Shown piece after piece: positions 53,802 to 62,443 of a stretch of 64,000 nucleotides of DNA. How positions within the stretch are numbered: the first letter of the stretch is position 1; each line of letters starts with the position of its first letter. The notes beneath the pieces were generated by a model. That model was not told where the DNA came from and did not search any database. It saw only the letters and a list, made by a program, of their open reading frames with translations. The position numbers were made by a program, and so were the translations under genes. The DNA is from Streptomyces sp. NRRL F-2580 (GTDB lineage: Bacteria > Actinomycetota > Actinomycetes > Streptomycetales > Streptomycetaceae): assembly GCF_000720115.1 (NCBI RefSeq), contig NZ_JOIR01000014.1, forward strand, positions 1 to 64,000, in the 5' to 3' direction.

Positions 53802-55237
53802 GCCGACCCGTCGAGCAGGGCCGACACCGCCGTCCGGAACCGTGCGCGGCGCTCAGCGGCGTCGGCCGCGCCGGCCCTCGGCTCGTAGACGGCGGACGGT
53901 TTCCACTCCGGGACGGCTTCGTGCACGGTGAGCGAGGGGTCGAGGCCGAGCCGGGCGACCGCCCCGACGCCGAGCGCGGTGGCGTCCGGCAGCGCGGACA
54001 CCTCGACGGGGATCCGCAGCAGATCGGCCTGTGCCTGCATGAGCAGCGCGGACCGGGTCAGCCCGCCGTCGACGCGCAGGGTGGCCAGGGGCGCGCCGAG
54101 GTCGGCGGCGACCGCGTCCGCGAGTTCCGCCACCTGGGCGGCTATGCCGTCGCACAGCGCGTGCACGAGGTGCCCGGCGGTGGTGTCGAGGCCGAGGCCG
54201 GTGACCGAACCGCGCAGGTCGCCGCGCCACCAGGGGGCGGCGAGCCCGGCGAGGGCGGGGACGAAGGTGACGCCGCCGGCGTCCGGGGCGCCCCCTCCGA
54301 CGACGTCGATGTCCGCGGCGCCGGAGATGACCCCGAGGTCGGTGAGCCACCGCACGGCGGAGGCGGCCGTGTACACCTGTCCGTCCAGGCAGTAGCTGGT
54401 CTGCCCGCCGAGCCGCCAGGCGACGCAGCCGACCAGCCCCGAGGTGCTGCGCCGGGGCAGCGGGCCGGTCTGCGCGAGGAGGAACGCCCCCGTGCCGTAG
54501 GTGCACTTGGCGGTGCCGGGCTCGGTCACGCGCTGGGCGAGCAGCGCGGCCTGCTGGTCGACGAGCAGTCCCGTCAGCGGCAGCCGGGGCCCGAACGCGG
54601 TGGTGGCGGCGACGTGGGTGTCCGCGTCGACGACTTCCGGCAGTCGCTCGCCGGTGAGGCCGAACACGTCGAGTGCGGCCGGGGACCAGTCGACGGTGTC
54701 GAGGTCGAGCAGCTGGGTGCGGCCCGCGGTCGCCGCGTCGGTGACGAAGGCGCCGCCGGTGAGCCGGTGCACCAGCCACACGTCGCTGGTGGTCACGACT
54801 CCCCGCCGGGTCAGGCTGCGGCGTATCCAGGCCATCTTCGGCGCGGCGAAGTAGGGGTCGAGCGGCAGGCCCGTCCGCTCCCGCAACGACTCGGCGTGCG
54901 GGGCCAGTTCCGTGCACAGCTGCTCGGCCCGGCGGTCCTGCCAGACGATCGCGTCGGTCAGCGGCTCCCCGCTCGCCGGGTCCCAGGCGAGCACGGTCTC
55001 GCCCTGGTTGGCCAGGCCCACCGCCGCCACCGGCTCGCCGGCCGCCGCCAGGGCGGCCCGCCCCGCGTCGAGGACCGAGTCCAGCAGCTCGCGCGGGTCG
55101 ACCTCCACGCGGCCGCCCGGCAGGTACCGGGGCCGTACGGGGGCGGAGGCGGAGGCGATGACGCCGCGTACGGGACAGATGACGAGGGCCTTGGTTCCCG
55201 ACGTGCCCTGGTCCACAGCGAGCACCGGGCCCGTCAT
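53798..55237 (-). CDS. glpK: FGGY-family carbohydrate kinase, probable glycerol kinase
   Basis: I start at ATG 55237 behind GGAG; the frame extends 18 codons further. The 479-residue protein has the FGGY N-terminal phosphate loop VLAVDQGTSGTKALV, the substrate strand GLANQGETVLAWD with IVWQDRR, and the C-terminal ATP site TLRVDGGLTRSALLMQAQAD. The order kinase, GlpA-type dehydrogenase and flavoprotein indicates glycerol as substrate. It shares 4-base overlaps with the next gene. Residues are somewhat divergent from canonical GlpK, so another polyol is possible. Confidence 0.83.
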   Translation of the reverse strand: MTGPVLAVDQGTSGTKALVICPVRGVIASASAPVRPRYLPGGRVEVDPRELLDSVLDAGRAALAAAGEPVAAVGLANQGETVLAWDPASGEPLTDAIVWQDRRAEQLCTELAPHAESLRERTGLPLDPYFAAPKMAWIRRSLTRRGVVTTSDVWLVHRLTGGAFVTDAATAGRTQLLDLDTVDWSPAALDVFGLTGERLPEVVDADTHVAATTAFGPRLPLTGLLVDQQAALLAQRVTEPGTAKCTYGTGAFLLAQTGPLPRRSTSGLVGCVAWRLGGQTSYCLDGQVYTAASAVRWLTDLGVISGAADIDVVGGGAPDAGGVTFVPALAGLAAPWWRGDLRGSVTGLGLDTTAGHLVHALCDGIAAQVAELADAVAADLGAPLATLRVDGGLTRSALLMQAQADLLRIPVEVSALPDATALGVGAVARLGLDPSLTVHEAVPEWKPSAVYEPRAGAADAAERRARFRTAVSALLDGSA

Positions 55238-55384
55238 CACCACTCCGTCCCTGGATCGACATGCGTGTGATCGTCGCCCGGAAGCCTTCACCAGCGGACG
55301 TCGCCCGTCAAGATCCGTCCGTGCGGGCGGCGGTCGCCCGGCGGTCGAACTGACGTGAATTCATATGGCGTACGTGGCTTGATA

Positions 55385-55447
55385 GTTGCATTTGGAAGGT
55401 TGCATGACCCTAACGCTCACACTCGATCTATAGTGATCGCCGATCAC
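55385..55447 (+). promoter_or_regulatory. AT-rich promoter with operator-like palindrome
   Basis: TATAGT at 55429-55434 is a near-consensus -10 box. Directly on it and the expected start point lies GTGATCGCCGATCAC (55433-55447), a perfect 6-bp palindrome with 3-base spacer. Two copies of GTTGCAT at 55385-55391 and 55399-55405, 14 bases apart, lie upstream. The segment is markedly AT-richer than the genes. It drives the plus-strand leader ORF and 55537 gene. The glycerol operon promoter should also be in 55238-55400, but I could not pick it out. Confidence 0.6.
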
Positions 55448-55477
55448 CAGGCGCGAAGGCATGCGATGCGAGGACCG

Positions 55478-55537
55478 ATGACCACGACCACCGCAAGACG
55501 CGCCCGTCCCGGCCACCCGTCGACCGGGACGAGGTGA
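55478..55537 (+). CDS. 19-codon leader ORF overlapping the next start (TGATG)
   Basis: ATG 55478, behind CGAGGAC, encodes MTTTTARRARPGHPSTGTR and stops with TGA at 55535-55537, whose A is the first base of the ATG of the next gene. The T/R/P-rich peptide itself is unlikely to have a function. Its translation would deliver ribosomes to the downstream start, which has only a weak ribosome site of its own. Confidence 0.5.
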   Translation: MTTTTARRARPGHPSTGTR

Positions 55538-56517
55538 TGGCGGGCGGCGACTTCCGGCCCGTCTACCACCCCGCCGGCCACGACAACGAGCTGCGCGTCG
55601 CCGTACAGGACCTGCGCACCGGCCGCTGGGTGTCGATGGCCCAGTTACTGGACCGCACGGACGGCTGGGGGCTGTGGACCCAGCGCACCCAGGTGCTCGC
55701 CGCGGTCGCCGCCGGCTCGGACGTGGTCCAGGCCTGGCGCGCCGAGGAACCGCGCAGCGTCGCCGCCTCCGTCATGCACACCCGTGTCGTCGTCGAACGC
55801 GCCGTCCGCGCACACCGCGCACGGCACCCGCGCACGCGCGAGCTGTGGCGGGAGGCGTGGGAGGCCTGCCGTGACACCGCCGAGGCCAGCCCCGCCGACC
55901 CGGTGCCGTGGGTCTGCCTGCTCGCCCTCGCCTCCCTCGACGAACGCCGCTCGATGGACGAGCACCGGCTCCGGGCGCCCGCCGTGATGCTGCCCCCCGG
56001 CCCCTGGGGCATCCTCGCGCAGGCCGACAAGCGCGATCCGCACAACCGCGAGGCGTACCACCGGATGCTCCAGTTCGTCTGGGCGGGCACCCCCGGACCG
56101 CTCACCGAGGCCGCCAACTTCGTGCACTGGGCTGCCGGTTCGGCATCGCCCGGATCCGCCGTCCACCTCCTGCCGCTCTATCTGAGCATCGAGCGCTACC
56201 GCCGCGAGCGCGGCCAGGAGAGGGCGCTCGACCTGCACTGGGTCACCGAGGACTCCGTCCGTGACGCCGGCCACGCCCTGGACACCTGGTTCCGGTACGC
56301 CGACCTGCGCCGTGCCTCCCCGCTCGATCTGAACCACCTCGCCCACGCCCTGTGGGGAGCCAACCGGTTCGACGAGGCGGCCCAGGTCTTCGACGTGATC
56401 GACCGGTACTGGACCACGCTGCCGTGGGCCTACCGGACGCGCGATCCGGCCGACCAGGAACTGGCCGCGGAGGTCTTCCTGCAGGCCCGGTCCCGCAGCC
56501 TCGCCGGCCGGGACTGA
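55537..56517 (+). CDS. Hypothetical protein, helical repeat-like
   Basis: I choose ATG 55537 because it overlaps the leader ORF stop (TGATG); GTG 55534 is an alternative. The 326-residue product is mainly helical with TPR-like spacing: VPWVCLLALASLDERRSMDE, DPHNREAYHRMLQFVWAG, LNHLAHALWGANRFDEAAQVF. There is no signal peptide or membrane helix. Similar proteins of about this length occur in Streptomyces without assigned function. It is followed 105 bases later by the permease and could be coexpressed with it. Confidence 0.75.
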   Translation: MAGGDFRPVYHPAGHDNELRVAVQDLRTGRWVSMAQLLDRTDGWGLWTQRTQVLAAVAAGSDVVQAWRAEEPRSVAASVMHTRVVVERAVRAHRARHPRTRELWREAWEACRDTAEASPADPVPWVCLLALASLDERRSMDEHRLRAPAVMLPPGPWGILAQADKRDPHNREAYHRMLQFVWAGTPGPLTEAANFVHWAAGSASPGSAVHLLPLYLSIERYRRERGQERALDLHWVTEDSVRDAGHALDTWFRYADLRRASPLDLNHLAHALWGANRFDEAAQVFDVIDRYWTTLPWAYRTRDPADQELAAEVFLQARSRSLAGRD

Positions 56518-56622
56518 CCGCCGCTCCCCCGCTCACCCGCGGCCCCGCGGCCCCACCGACTCACCGCCCCCACCCCCCGCTCCCCGTCCCCGCGCTCCAC
56601 GAACCCCTGGAGGTACCTCCCC

Positions 56623-58155
56623 ATGTCCCGAACCGCGCCGACCGTCCGCCAGGACCGCAAGGCCCCGCCCCGGCAGGACGAGGAGGAACGACTGAGGGAA
56701 CTGGGCTACCAGCCCGTCCTCGCCCGCCGGATGGGCGGCTTCGGCAACTTCGCGATCAGCTTCTCGGTCATCTCCGTCCTGTCCGGCTGCATGACCCTGT
56801 ACGGCTTCGGCCTGGGCACCGGCGGTCCGGCCGTGATGATGTGGGGCTGGGTCGGCGTCGGCCTCTTCGTCCTCTGCGTGGGTCTCGCCCTCGCCGAGGT
56901 GACCAGCGCCTATCCCACCTCGGGGGCGCTCTACTACATGGCCGACCGGCTCGGCGGACGCCGCTGGGGCTGGTACACCGGCTGGCTCAACCTGCTCGGC
57001 CTGCTCGGCGCCATCGCCGGCATCGACTACGGCGCCGCCCTGTTCACCGGCGCCTTCCTCAACCTCCAGTTCGGCTTCGTGCCCACCGCCGGCTCGACCT
57101 TCCTGATCTTCCTGGCCATCCTGCTGCTGCACGCCGTGCTCAACCTCTTCGGCGTCCGCCTCGTCAGCGTGCTCAACTCCGTCAGCGTCTGGTGGCACCT
57201 GGCCGGCGTCGCCGTGATCGTCGGCGCCCTGGCCTTCGTACCCGACCACCACCAGTCGCCCTCGTTCGTCTTCACCGAGTTCGTCAACGACACCGGCTGG
57301 GCCAACCCGTTCTACGTCGCGGCGGTCGGCCTGCTGCTCGCCCAGTACACCTTCTCCGGGTACGACGCCTCCGCGCACCTCTCGGAGGAGACCTCCAACG
57401 CCTCCGTCTCCGCCGCCAAGGGCATCGTCCGGGCCATCTGGGTCTCCTGGATCGCCGGGTTCGCGCTGCTCGCCGGACTCACCTTCGCCATCCAGGACTA
57501 CGCCGCCGTCCAGGGCAGCGCCACCGGTGTCCCGCCGGCCCAGATCTTCCTCGACGCCCTCGGCTCCGGAGGCGCCAGCGCCCTGCTCCTCGTCGTCATC
57601 GTCGCCCAGCTGTTCTGCGGCAACGCCGAGGTCGCCGCCGCCAGCCGGATGGTCTTCGCCTTCAGCCGCGACAACGCGCTCCCCGGCTCCGCCCTGTGGC
57701 GCAAGGTCAGCAGCCGGACACAGACCCCGGTCCCGGCCGTCTGGCTCTCCGTCGTCGTCGCGGGCGTCCTGGCCCTCCCCTCCCTCTACTCCGCCACCGC
57801 CTACGGGGCCGTGACCGCCATCAACGTCATCGGCATCACCCCGGCCTACGCCATCCCGATCTACCTGCGCCTGCGCGCCGGCAACCGCTTCCAGCCCGGC
57901 CCGTGGAGCCTGGGCCGCTGGAGCAAGCCGATCGGCTGGACCGCCGTCGTCTGGGTGGCCGTCGTCACCGTCCTGTTCTGCCTGCCGCAGAAGTCTCCGG
58001 TCACGATCGACTCGATGAACTACGCCGTGATCGCCCTCGCGGTGGTCCTGGTCCTCGCCAGCGCCTGGTGGTACGCCGCCCGCCGCTCGTACGGAACCCC
58101 GTCGGCCTACGGCAACGCCCGCGAACAGGCCGAGATCGCCGAGGGCATCGTCTGA
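56623..58155 (+). CDS. APC-family amino acid/GABA/choline-type permease
   Basis: This 510-residue protein has about 12 membrane helices. Its N-terminal region, LRELGYQPVLARRMGGFGNF and AISFSVISVLSG, with the FSGYDASAHLSEET motif in the middle, is diagnostic of the APC branch that includes GABA, choline and polyamine permeases. The ribosome site is inside the palindrome GGAGGTACCTCC (56609-56620), 2 bases before the ATG. A 14-bp terminator follows. It imports an amine or amino acid; exact substrate unknown. Confidence 0.9.
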   Translation: MSRTAPTVRQDRKAPPRQDEEERLRELGYQPVLARRMGGFGNFAISFSVISVLSGCMTLYGFGLGTGGPAVMMWGWVGVGLFVLCVGLALAEVTSAYPTSGALYYMADRLGGRRWGWYTGWLNLLGLLGAIAGIDYGAALFTGAFLNLQFGFVPTAGSTFLIFLAILLLHAVLNLFGVRLVSVLNSVSVWWHLAGVAVIVGALAFVPDHHQSPSFVFTEFVNDTGWANPFYVAAVGLLLAQYTFSGYDASAHLSEETSNASVSAAKGIVRAIWVSWIAGFALLAGLTFAIQDYAAVQGSATGVPPAQIFLDALGSGGASALLLVVIVAQLFCGNAEVAAASRMVFAFSRDNALPGSALWRKVSSRTQTPVPAVWLSVVVAGVLALPSLYSATAYGAVTAINVIGITPAYAIPIYLRLRAGNRFQPGPWSLGRWSKPIGWTAVVWVAVVTVLFCLPQKSPVTIDSMNYAVIALAVVLVLASAWWYAARRSYGTPSAYGNAREQAEIAEGIV

Positions 58156-58191
58156 CCCCTCCCCCGCGCGCACTGCTCCAGGACAGGACCC

Positions 58192-58225
58192 AGGGGCCGT
58201 TCCGGATTCCTCCGGAACGGCCCCT
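58192..58225 (+). terminator. Strong hairpin terminator after the permease
   Basis: AGGGGCCGTTCCGG at 58192-58205 pairs perfectly over 14 bp with CCGGAACGGCCCCT at 58212-58225 around a 6-base loop, followed by TTCC. It starts 37 bases after the stop. Confidence 0.88.
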
Positions 58226-58907
58226 TTCCTGTGACGGCCGGGCGCGCTTGCAAAGTGATGGCAGGGCAGGGGACTTCAGCGGGACGCGGCAACGTGATGA
58301 GGTGATCGTCGACCTGCCGCACGTGACCGGGTGAGGGGAAGCCGGTGCGCTGTACGCCCTGTCGATGTCCCACGTCACCCAGGCCGGGAAGGTCGCTCCC
58401 GTGACCGCGTACAAGCCCGGCTCGGGCGGCCTGCCGGCCAATGGCGTGGCCTTCGGGTACTCCGCTCGCCAGTGCCGTGACCCCTGGTGCGATGCCCACT
58501 GGGCCGGCAACCGGATCCAGGCGGCGTCGGCAGGGCCTGGTCCGGCACTCTCGGTGAGGGCCAACGGCAGCCCACGACGGGAGTGGAGCACCGGACACAA
58601 GAGAAAGCGCAGCCCCCCGGGGAGCGAGCGCGCCGCTTCCCGGGACTGTCCGCTGCCCGGACCGGTGGAGTCCGTCGGCAGCGTGCACGGCTCACCGCTG
58701 TTGATCTCCGGCGTCTGCCCTCACGGGCCCGGCCTCGACCCGCCAACTGGCCGGGGGCGGGGCCGTTTGGATCCGGCGATCTTGATCAGACGAGGAGGGA
58801 TGCGCCGGGTCTGCCATCCCCGGCGCTGCTCCGGCCGTGTCGGTCGGGTGGCGAGAGGGACCGCGCGGAGGGGGGCGAAGCTCGTGACGAGTGAGGGAGG
58901 GGCCCGT
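58226..58907. other. 682-base region without recognised gene
   Basis: Open frames here are short or arginine/proline-rich and show no family similarity. The right end should hold the promoter of the nuclease gene: a ribosome site GGGAGGGG lies at 58895-58902. No repeat, RNA gene or hairpin was recognised. Confidence 0.4.
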
Positions 58908-59666
58908 ATGACGGCATCGGGAGGGCGTCGACGCGACGGGGGTGTCCGCGTTGCGTCGTTGGGGCGGGACGTCGTGCTGGCGGTGGGTCTGGTGGGGATC
59001 TGCCTGGGCGGGGCGGCCGTCTTCGTCAAGGCGGCCGTGGAGACGGGCGGCGACGCACCGGTGCTGCCGATCGCCACCGTGCTCCTCCTGGCCGCCGGAG
59101 TGGCGCTGGCGCGGTGGAGCATCACTCCGAGCCTGCGCCGCACCACTGGGCGCCGGCCGGTTCCGCCCGGCCCGGTGTGGCCGGGCACGTCGGCACCCTG
59201 CGCTCCGCCGGAGGCCGAGTCGGAGGCCGCCCGCCTGCCCGAGGTCGACTCCGACGCCCTGGACCACGCGGGGGTGGACGCCGACGGCTTCGAGCACACG
59301 GTCGCCGCCCTGTGCGCTCGGGATGGCTGCCCCCAGGTGGAGGTGGTGGGCGGAGCAGGGGACTTGGGAGCCGACGTGATCGCCACGACGGCGGACGGAC
59401 TGCGCGTGGTCATCCAGTGCAAGCACTACGGCGAGGGCAACCGGGTCGGTTCCCAGGACCTCCAGCGCTTCGGCGGCACCTGTTTCGCCGTCCACGAGGC
59501 CGATGTGGCCATCGTCGTGACCACCAGTGACTTCACCGCTCCGGCCACGGAGTACGCCGCCGCCTGCGACATCGTCTGCGTCGACGGGGACGGCCTGGCC
59601 GCGTGGACGGAGTCGCTGACGCCGCCTCCCTGGGACGCCGCCGCCGCGGTGCGGGCGGAGGAGTGA
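58908..59666 (+). CDS. Membrane-anchored Mrr-like restriction endonuclease domain protein
   Basis: ATG 58908 behind GGGAGGGG gives 252 residues. Two hydrophobic segments (about 20-42 and 50-70: VVLAVGLVGICLGGAAVFV; VLPIATVLLLAAGVALARW) are followed by a linker. An Mrr-type nuclease domain lies at ~120-235: FEHTVAALC, GGAGDLGADVIA (catalytic Asp), VVIQCKHY (the QxK of the PD-(D/E)xK core), then QRFGGTCFAVHEADVAIVVT. No methyltransferase is adjacent. Mrr-family proteins cut methylated or foreign DNA; membrane attachment suggests action on incoming DNA, which is inference. Confidence 0.83.
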   Translation: MTASGGRRRDGGVRVASLGRDVVLAVGLVGICLGGAAVFVKAAVETGGDAPVLPIATVLLLAAGVALARWSITPSLRRTTGRRPVPPGPVWPGTSAPCAPPEAESEAARLPEVDSDALDHAGVDADGFEHTVAALCARDGCPQVEVVGGAGDLGADVIATTADGLRVVIQCKHYGEGNRVGSQDLQRFGGTCFAVHEADVAIVVTTSDFTAPATEYAAACDIVCVDGDGLAAWTESLTPPPWDAAAAVRAEE

Positions 59667-60180
59667 CGGCTGCCAGGCGACCCGTGCAGCCGGGATGGTG
59701 AGCAGTGCACCCGGGGTGCCGGCCCGCTCCGGAGCGGGGCGCCATCGGGCCAGCGGCAGCCGGCCACGGGTGTGCCGTACGCGGCATCATGCTGACGGGC
59801 TCGGCCGCTACCCTTCCGCAATTCGTCGAGTGATCCCTGGCCGAGCCCTGGATCGACGCGCCGCGCCTACCGCTTGCGGGGTTATGACTCGCCCGTCCCG
59901 TCGGCAGGGCAGGCCGAAGCCCCTGGAGTCCGACGGGCCTGACAGGGGCTGATCAGCTGCACGGCGGCTTCACCGTGTGAATCGATGCGAGCGCGGTGAG
60001 CCACGTCGCCGGGTTCCAGGCTCAGCCGGAAGCGGCTGCGCTGGGTCCATGCCGCTGCGGGCCAGAAGGTGACTATTGGAGATCAGTGCTTGTTGCTGAC
60101 CCTGGAGCCGACTCGACTCGCCCTCGGCGGGTGGGGGGCTCGCGGCTGCTGGCATGATCGTCTTCATGGGAAGCGGGTTC
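59667..60180. other. 514-base region without recognised gene
   Basis: This gap separates the nuclease from the ComB-like gene. It is visibly less GC-rich toward its right end (59990-60180). I find no tRNA, attachment site or coding similarity; the promoter of the ComB-like gene should lie here. Confidence 0.4.
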
Positions 60181-60921
60181 ATGCAGGCAGGTCACGGGGT
60201 GCGGTGTGAATGGGGCCCTGTCGGCGCGGCTCGTCTCGCGGAAGACATCGCCTGTCTTGTCGTCGTTGACATCCTTTCGTTCACCACGTCGGTGACGGTC
60301 GCGGTGGAGGCGGGCGCTCAGGTCTTCCCCTATCGCTGGCGTGACGAGACTGCTGTGTTGTTCGCCGACCAGATGGACGCCAGGTTGGCGGTAGGGCGGA
60401 GTATGGCCACCGAGACCTCGCCGTGGTCGCTTTCGCCGGCGGCATTGCGACGTGCTCCTTTCACGCCTCGGCTGGTACTCCCCTCGCCCAACGGATCCAC
60501 CATCGCCGCCTCTGCCGGCGGATCCACCGTCGTTGCTGCATCTCTGCGCAACTCAACGGCTGTCGGCGGATGGCTCGCGGATCAGGGCTATGGCACAGCT
60601 GAACGGCCTGTCGCAGTGATTGCCTCGGGCGAGCGCTGGCCCGATGGCAGTCTCAGGCCGGCGCTGGAGGATCTGCTCGGAGCTGGAGCTGTGATTGCTT
60701 CTCTGCGCCGACGTGGCAGAGACCAGCTCTCGCCGGAGGCAGCGGTGGCAGCGGCAGCCTTCGCGGGCGTCACGAACGTCGGCACCGTTGTCGCGGACAG
60801 CTGCTCGGGACGGGAACTCATCGACGGGGGCTACGCCGACGACGTCGCCATAGCGACGGAACTGGACGCTTCCAGCGTGGTCCCCGTCCTCATCAGCGGT
60901 GCCTTTACTGCCGCTGGATGA
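60181..60921 (+). CDS. comB: 2-phosphosulfolactate phosphatase (ComB)-like protein
   Basis: I start at ATG 60181 (QAGHGVRCEWGPVGA), which matches the family N-terminus and follows GGAAGCGGG; ATG 60154 is possible. The ~246-residue protein has ComB blocks: VVVDILSFTTSVTVAVEAGA, LPSPNGSTIA, VIASGERWPDGSLRPALEDL with GAGAVI, and CSGRELIDGGYADDVAIA. The archaeal/bacterial enzyme releases phosphate from 2-phosphosulfolactate in sulfolactate or coenzyme M synthesis. No other sulfolactate gene is present, and the gene is less GC-rich than its neighbours, so it may be acquired and its substrate different. Confidence 0.85.
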   Translation: MQAGHGVRCEWGPVGAARLAEDIACLVVVDILSFTTSVTVAVEAGAQVFPYRWRDETAVLFADQMDARLAVGRSMATETSPWSLSPAALRRAPFTPRLVLPSPNGSTIAASAGGSTVVAASLRNSTAVGGWLADQGYGTAERPVAVIASGERWPDGSLRPALEDLLGAGAVIASLRRRGRDQLSPEAAVAAAAFAGVTNVGTVVADSCSGRELIDGGYADDVAIATELDASSVVPVLISGAFTAAG

Positions 60922-61129
60922 CAGTCCTGGTAGCTCCCCTTTCGACGTAGCTCCCCTTTCGACGCTCTGCCAGAACGCGCCCGTCGTCAACGAGCACGAA
61001 GCGCGGGGTGTGGTACTTCGGGGCAACCTTGCCGCCGCGGGTCCGGCAGGTGCTTCCGGCGGGCACCTCACAGGTCGGCCAGCCGAACTGCTCGACGCCG
61101 ACCGCCCTCAGCGCCGGGCCTCCTGTCAC
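60905..61129 (-). pseudogene. Zinc-finger-like fragment, possible recombinase tail
   Basis: The 74-residue minus-strand frame reads TCEVPAGSTCRTRGGKVAPK then YHTPRFVLV. This is the C..CxVPAGxxCRTRGGKxAxKYHTPRF zinc-ribbon signature, which I associate with C-terminal parts of Streptomyces recombinase-like proteins and other short DNA-binding proteins. It lacks the usual preceding Cys pair and any catalytic part and overlaps the ComB-like 3' end, so it is probably a remnant. Confidence 0.45.
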
Positions 61130-61144
61130 TGAAGACCACGTCAG

Positions 61145-62344
61145 TCACCAGCTGACGCGGCTGGGGTCGGCTGGATAGTCCGGCAGGGCCACGGTGCTGC
61201 TGACTCTCTCGCCCAGCTTGAGCATGCCGTTCAGGAACGGGGAGCGCGAGAGCAAGGTGTTGCGGAGGCGCACGCCGGTGGCGGTGGCGGGGGCGAGGAA
61301 CTTCCCGGTGCGGTCGCCTCCTGCCTGGCAGCGCTTGGCGTATTTGCGGAGCCTGCTCTCGTACCGGGTGAAGGCCGTCCGGTGCTCGCCCCGGGCTTGT
61401 GCCAGCTCGCCGGCCAGTACATAGGCGGCGACCGTCGCGGTTCCCGTGCCCATGCCGCCGATGGTGGCCCCGCAGGCGGCATCGCCGACGAGGCACACCC
61501 GCCGCTTGGACCAGGTGTCCACGTCCGCCCGGCTGATCGAATCGAAGTACAGGTCGGGGGCCTGATCAAGAGAGGCAAGGAGGCGGGGCACCTCCCAGCC
61601 GAGGCCGGAGAAGGCGTCGGCGATCAACTTCTTCTGCTGTTCGGGATCGTGCCGGTCGTACGACAACTCGGGCGAGGCGAAGACGAAGAAGGCTCCCGCC
61701 CGTGCCGGGTCCCGGTGGTCGGCGCCGACGGAGGCGAGCCGCCCCGGCGCGTTGTAGCCGACTGAGCCCTTTGTGGGCCCCGGGTGGCTGCCACTGGGCA
61801 GCTGCCATGTGGCGGCGTAGTAGCCGAGATGGCTGACGTAGTCCTGCTCCGGGCCGAAGGCGAGGCGGCGGACGTTGGAGTGCAGCCCGTCCGCCCCGAT
61901 GACGAGGTCGAAGTCGCGTGAGGTGCCGCTTTGAAACTCGGCCCGCACGCGGGACGCGGTCTCGGTAAGGCCGGTGATCGAGTCGCCGAAGATGTACTCG
62001 GTGTAGGGGACGCTGTGCGCGTACAGCACCCGGGCCAGGTCTTCGCGGAGGACCTCTATCTCGCCGCCGGCGAACTCGGCGGGCAGATGCAGCAGCGTCC
62101 GACCGGCCTCGTCGACGAAACGCATCGGGCTGCCGCCGGTCTGGATGCGGTGCAGCTCCGGCAGCAGGCCCATGCGCTCCAGCACGGTCAGGTGTATCTC
62201 ACCGCGGAAGTCAACGGCGTGACCGCCCTTGCGCAGGGCCGGGGCGAGCTCGACGACGGTGGGTTTGAAGCCGTGGCGCCCCAGCCAGTAGGCCAGCGCC
62301 GGGCCGGCGATGCTCGCGCCGGAGATGAGGACGTTCCTGTTCAC
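61145..62344 (-). CDS. FAD-dependent aromatic-type monooxygenase
   Basis: GTG 62344 with AGAGGTG upstream gives 399 residues. It is a TetX/PHBH-like monooxygenase: FAD motif NVLISGASIAGPALAYWL, the DG motif in VIGADGLHSNVRR near 160, and the GD motif in VCLVGDAACGATIGGMGTG near 290. It uses NAD(P)H and O2 to hydroxylate a ring compound, and such enzymes can inactivate antibiotics. It is divergent from the TetR gene at 62444, with two operator palindromes in between, so it is almost surely repressed by that protein. Confidence 0.89.
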   Translation of the reverse strand: MNRNVLISGASIAGPALAYWLGRHGFKPTVVELAPALRKGGHAVDFRGEIHLTVLERMGLLPELHRIQTGGSPMRFVDEAGRTLLHLPAEFAGGEIEVLREDLARVLYAHSVPYTEYIFGDSITGLTETASRVRAEFQSGTSRDFDLVIGADGLHSNVRRLAFGPEQDYVSHLGYYAATWQLPSGSHPGPTKGSVGYNAPGRLASVGADHRDPARAGAFFVFASPELSYDRHDPEQQKKLIADAFSGLGWEVPRLLASLDQAPDLYFDSISRADVDTWSKRRVCLVGDAACGATIGGMGTGTATVAAYVLAGELAQARGEHRTAFTRYESRLRKYAKRCQAGGDRTGKFLAPATATGVRLRNTLLSRSPFLNGMLKLGERVSSTVALPDYPADPSRVSW

Positions 62345-62365
62345 GGGACACCTCTCACTAAAACT

Positions 62366-62409
62366 GTGTCCGATGGACACTGATGATTACTGTGTACCAT
62401 AGACACAGT
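62366..62409. promoter_or_regulatory. Tandem operators shared by the monooxygenase and TetR genes
   Basis: GTGTCCGATGGACAC at 62366-62380 is a perfect palindrome (6+3+6). ACTGTGTACCATAGACACAGT at 62389-62409 has 7-bp arms and a 7-base spacer. Both contain the half-site ACTGTGT. They lie between divergent starts at 62344 and 62444 in an AT-rich stretch, where both promoters must be. This is the standard arrangement for a TetR repressor controlling itself and its neighbour. Confidence 0.72.
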
Positions 62410-62443
62410 TGAATTGTTTCGACAAGGCAGGACCGGAGGGGAC

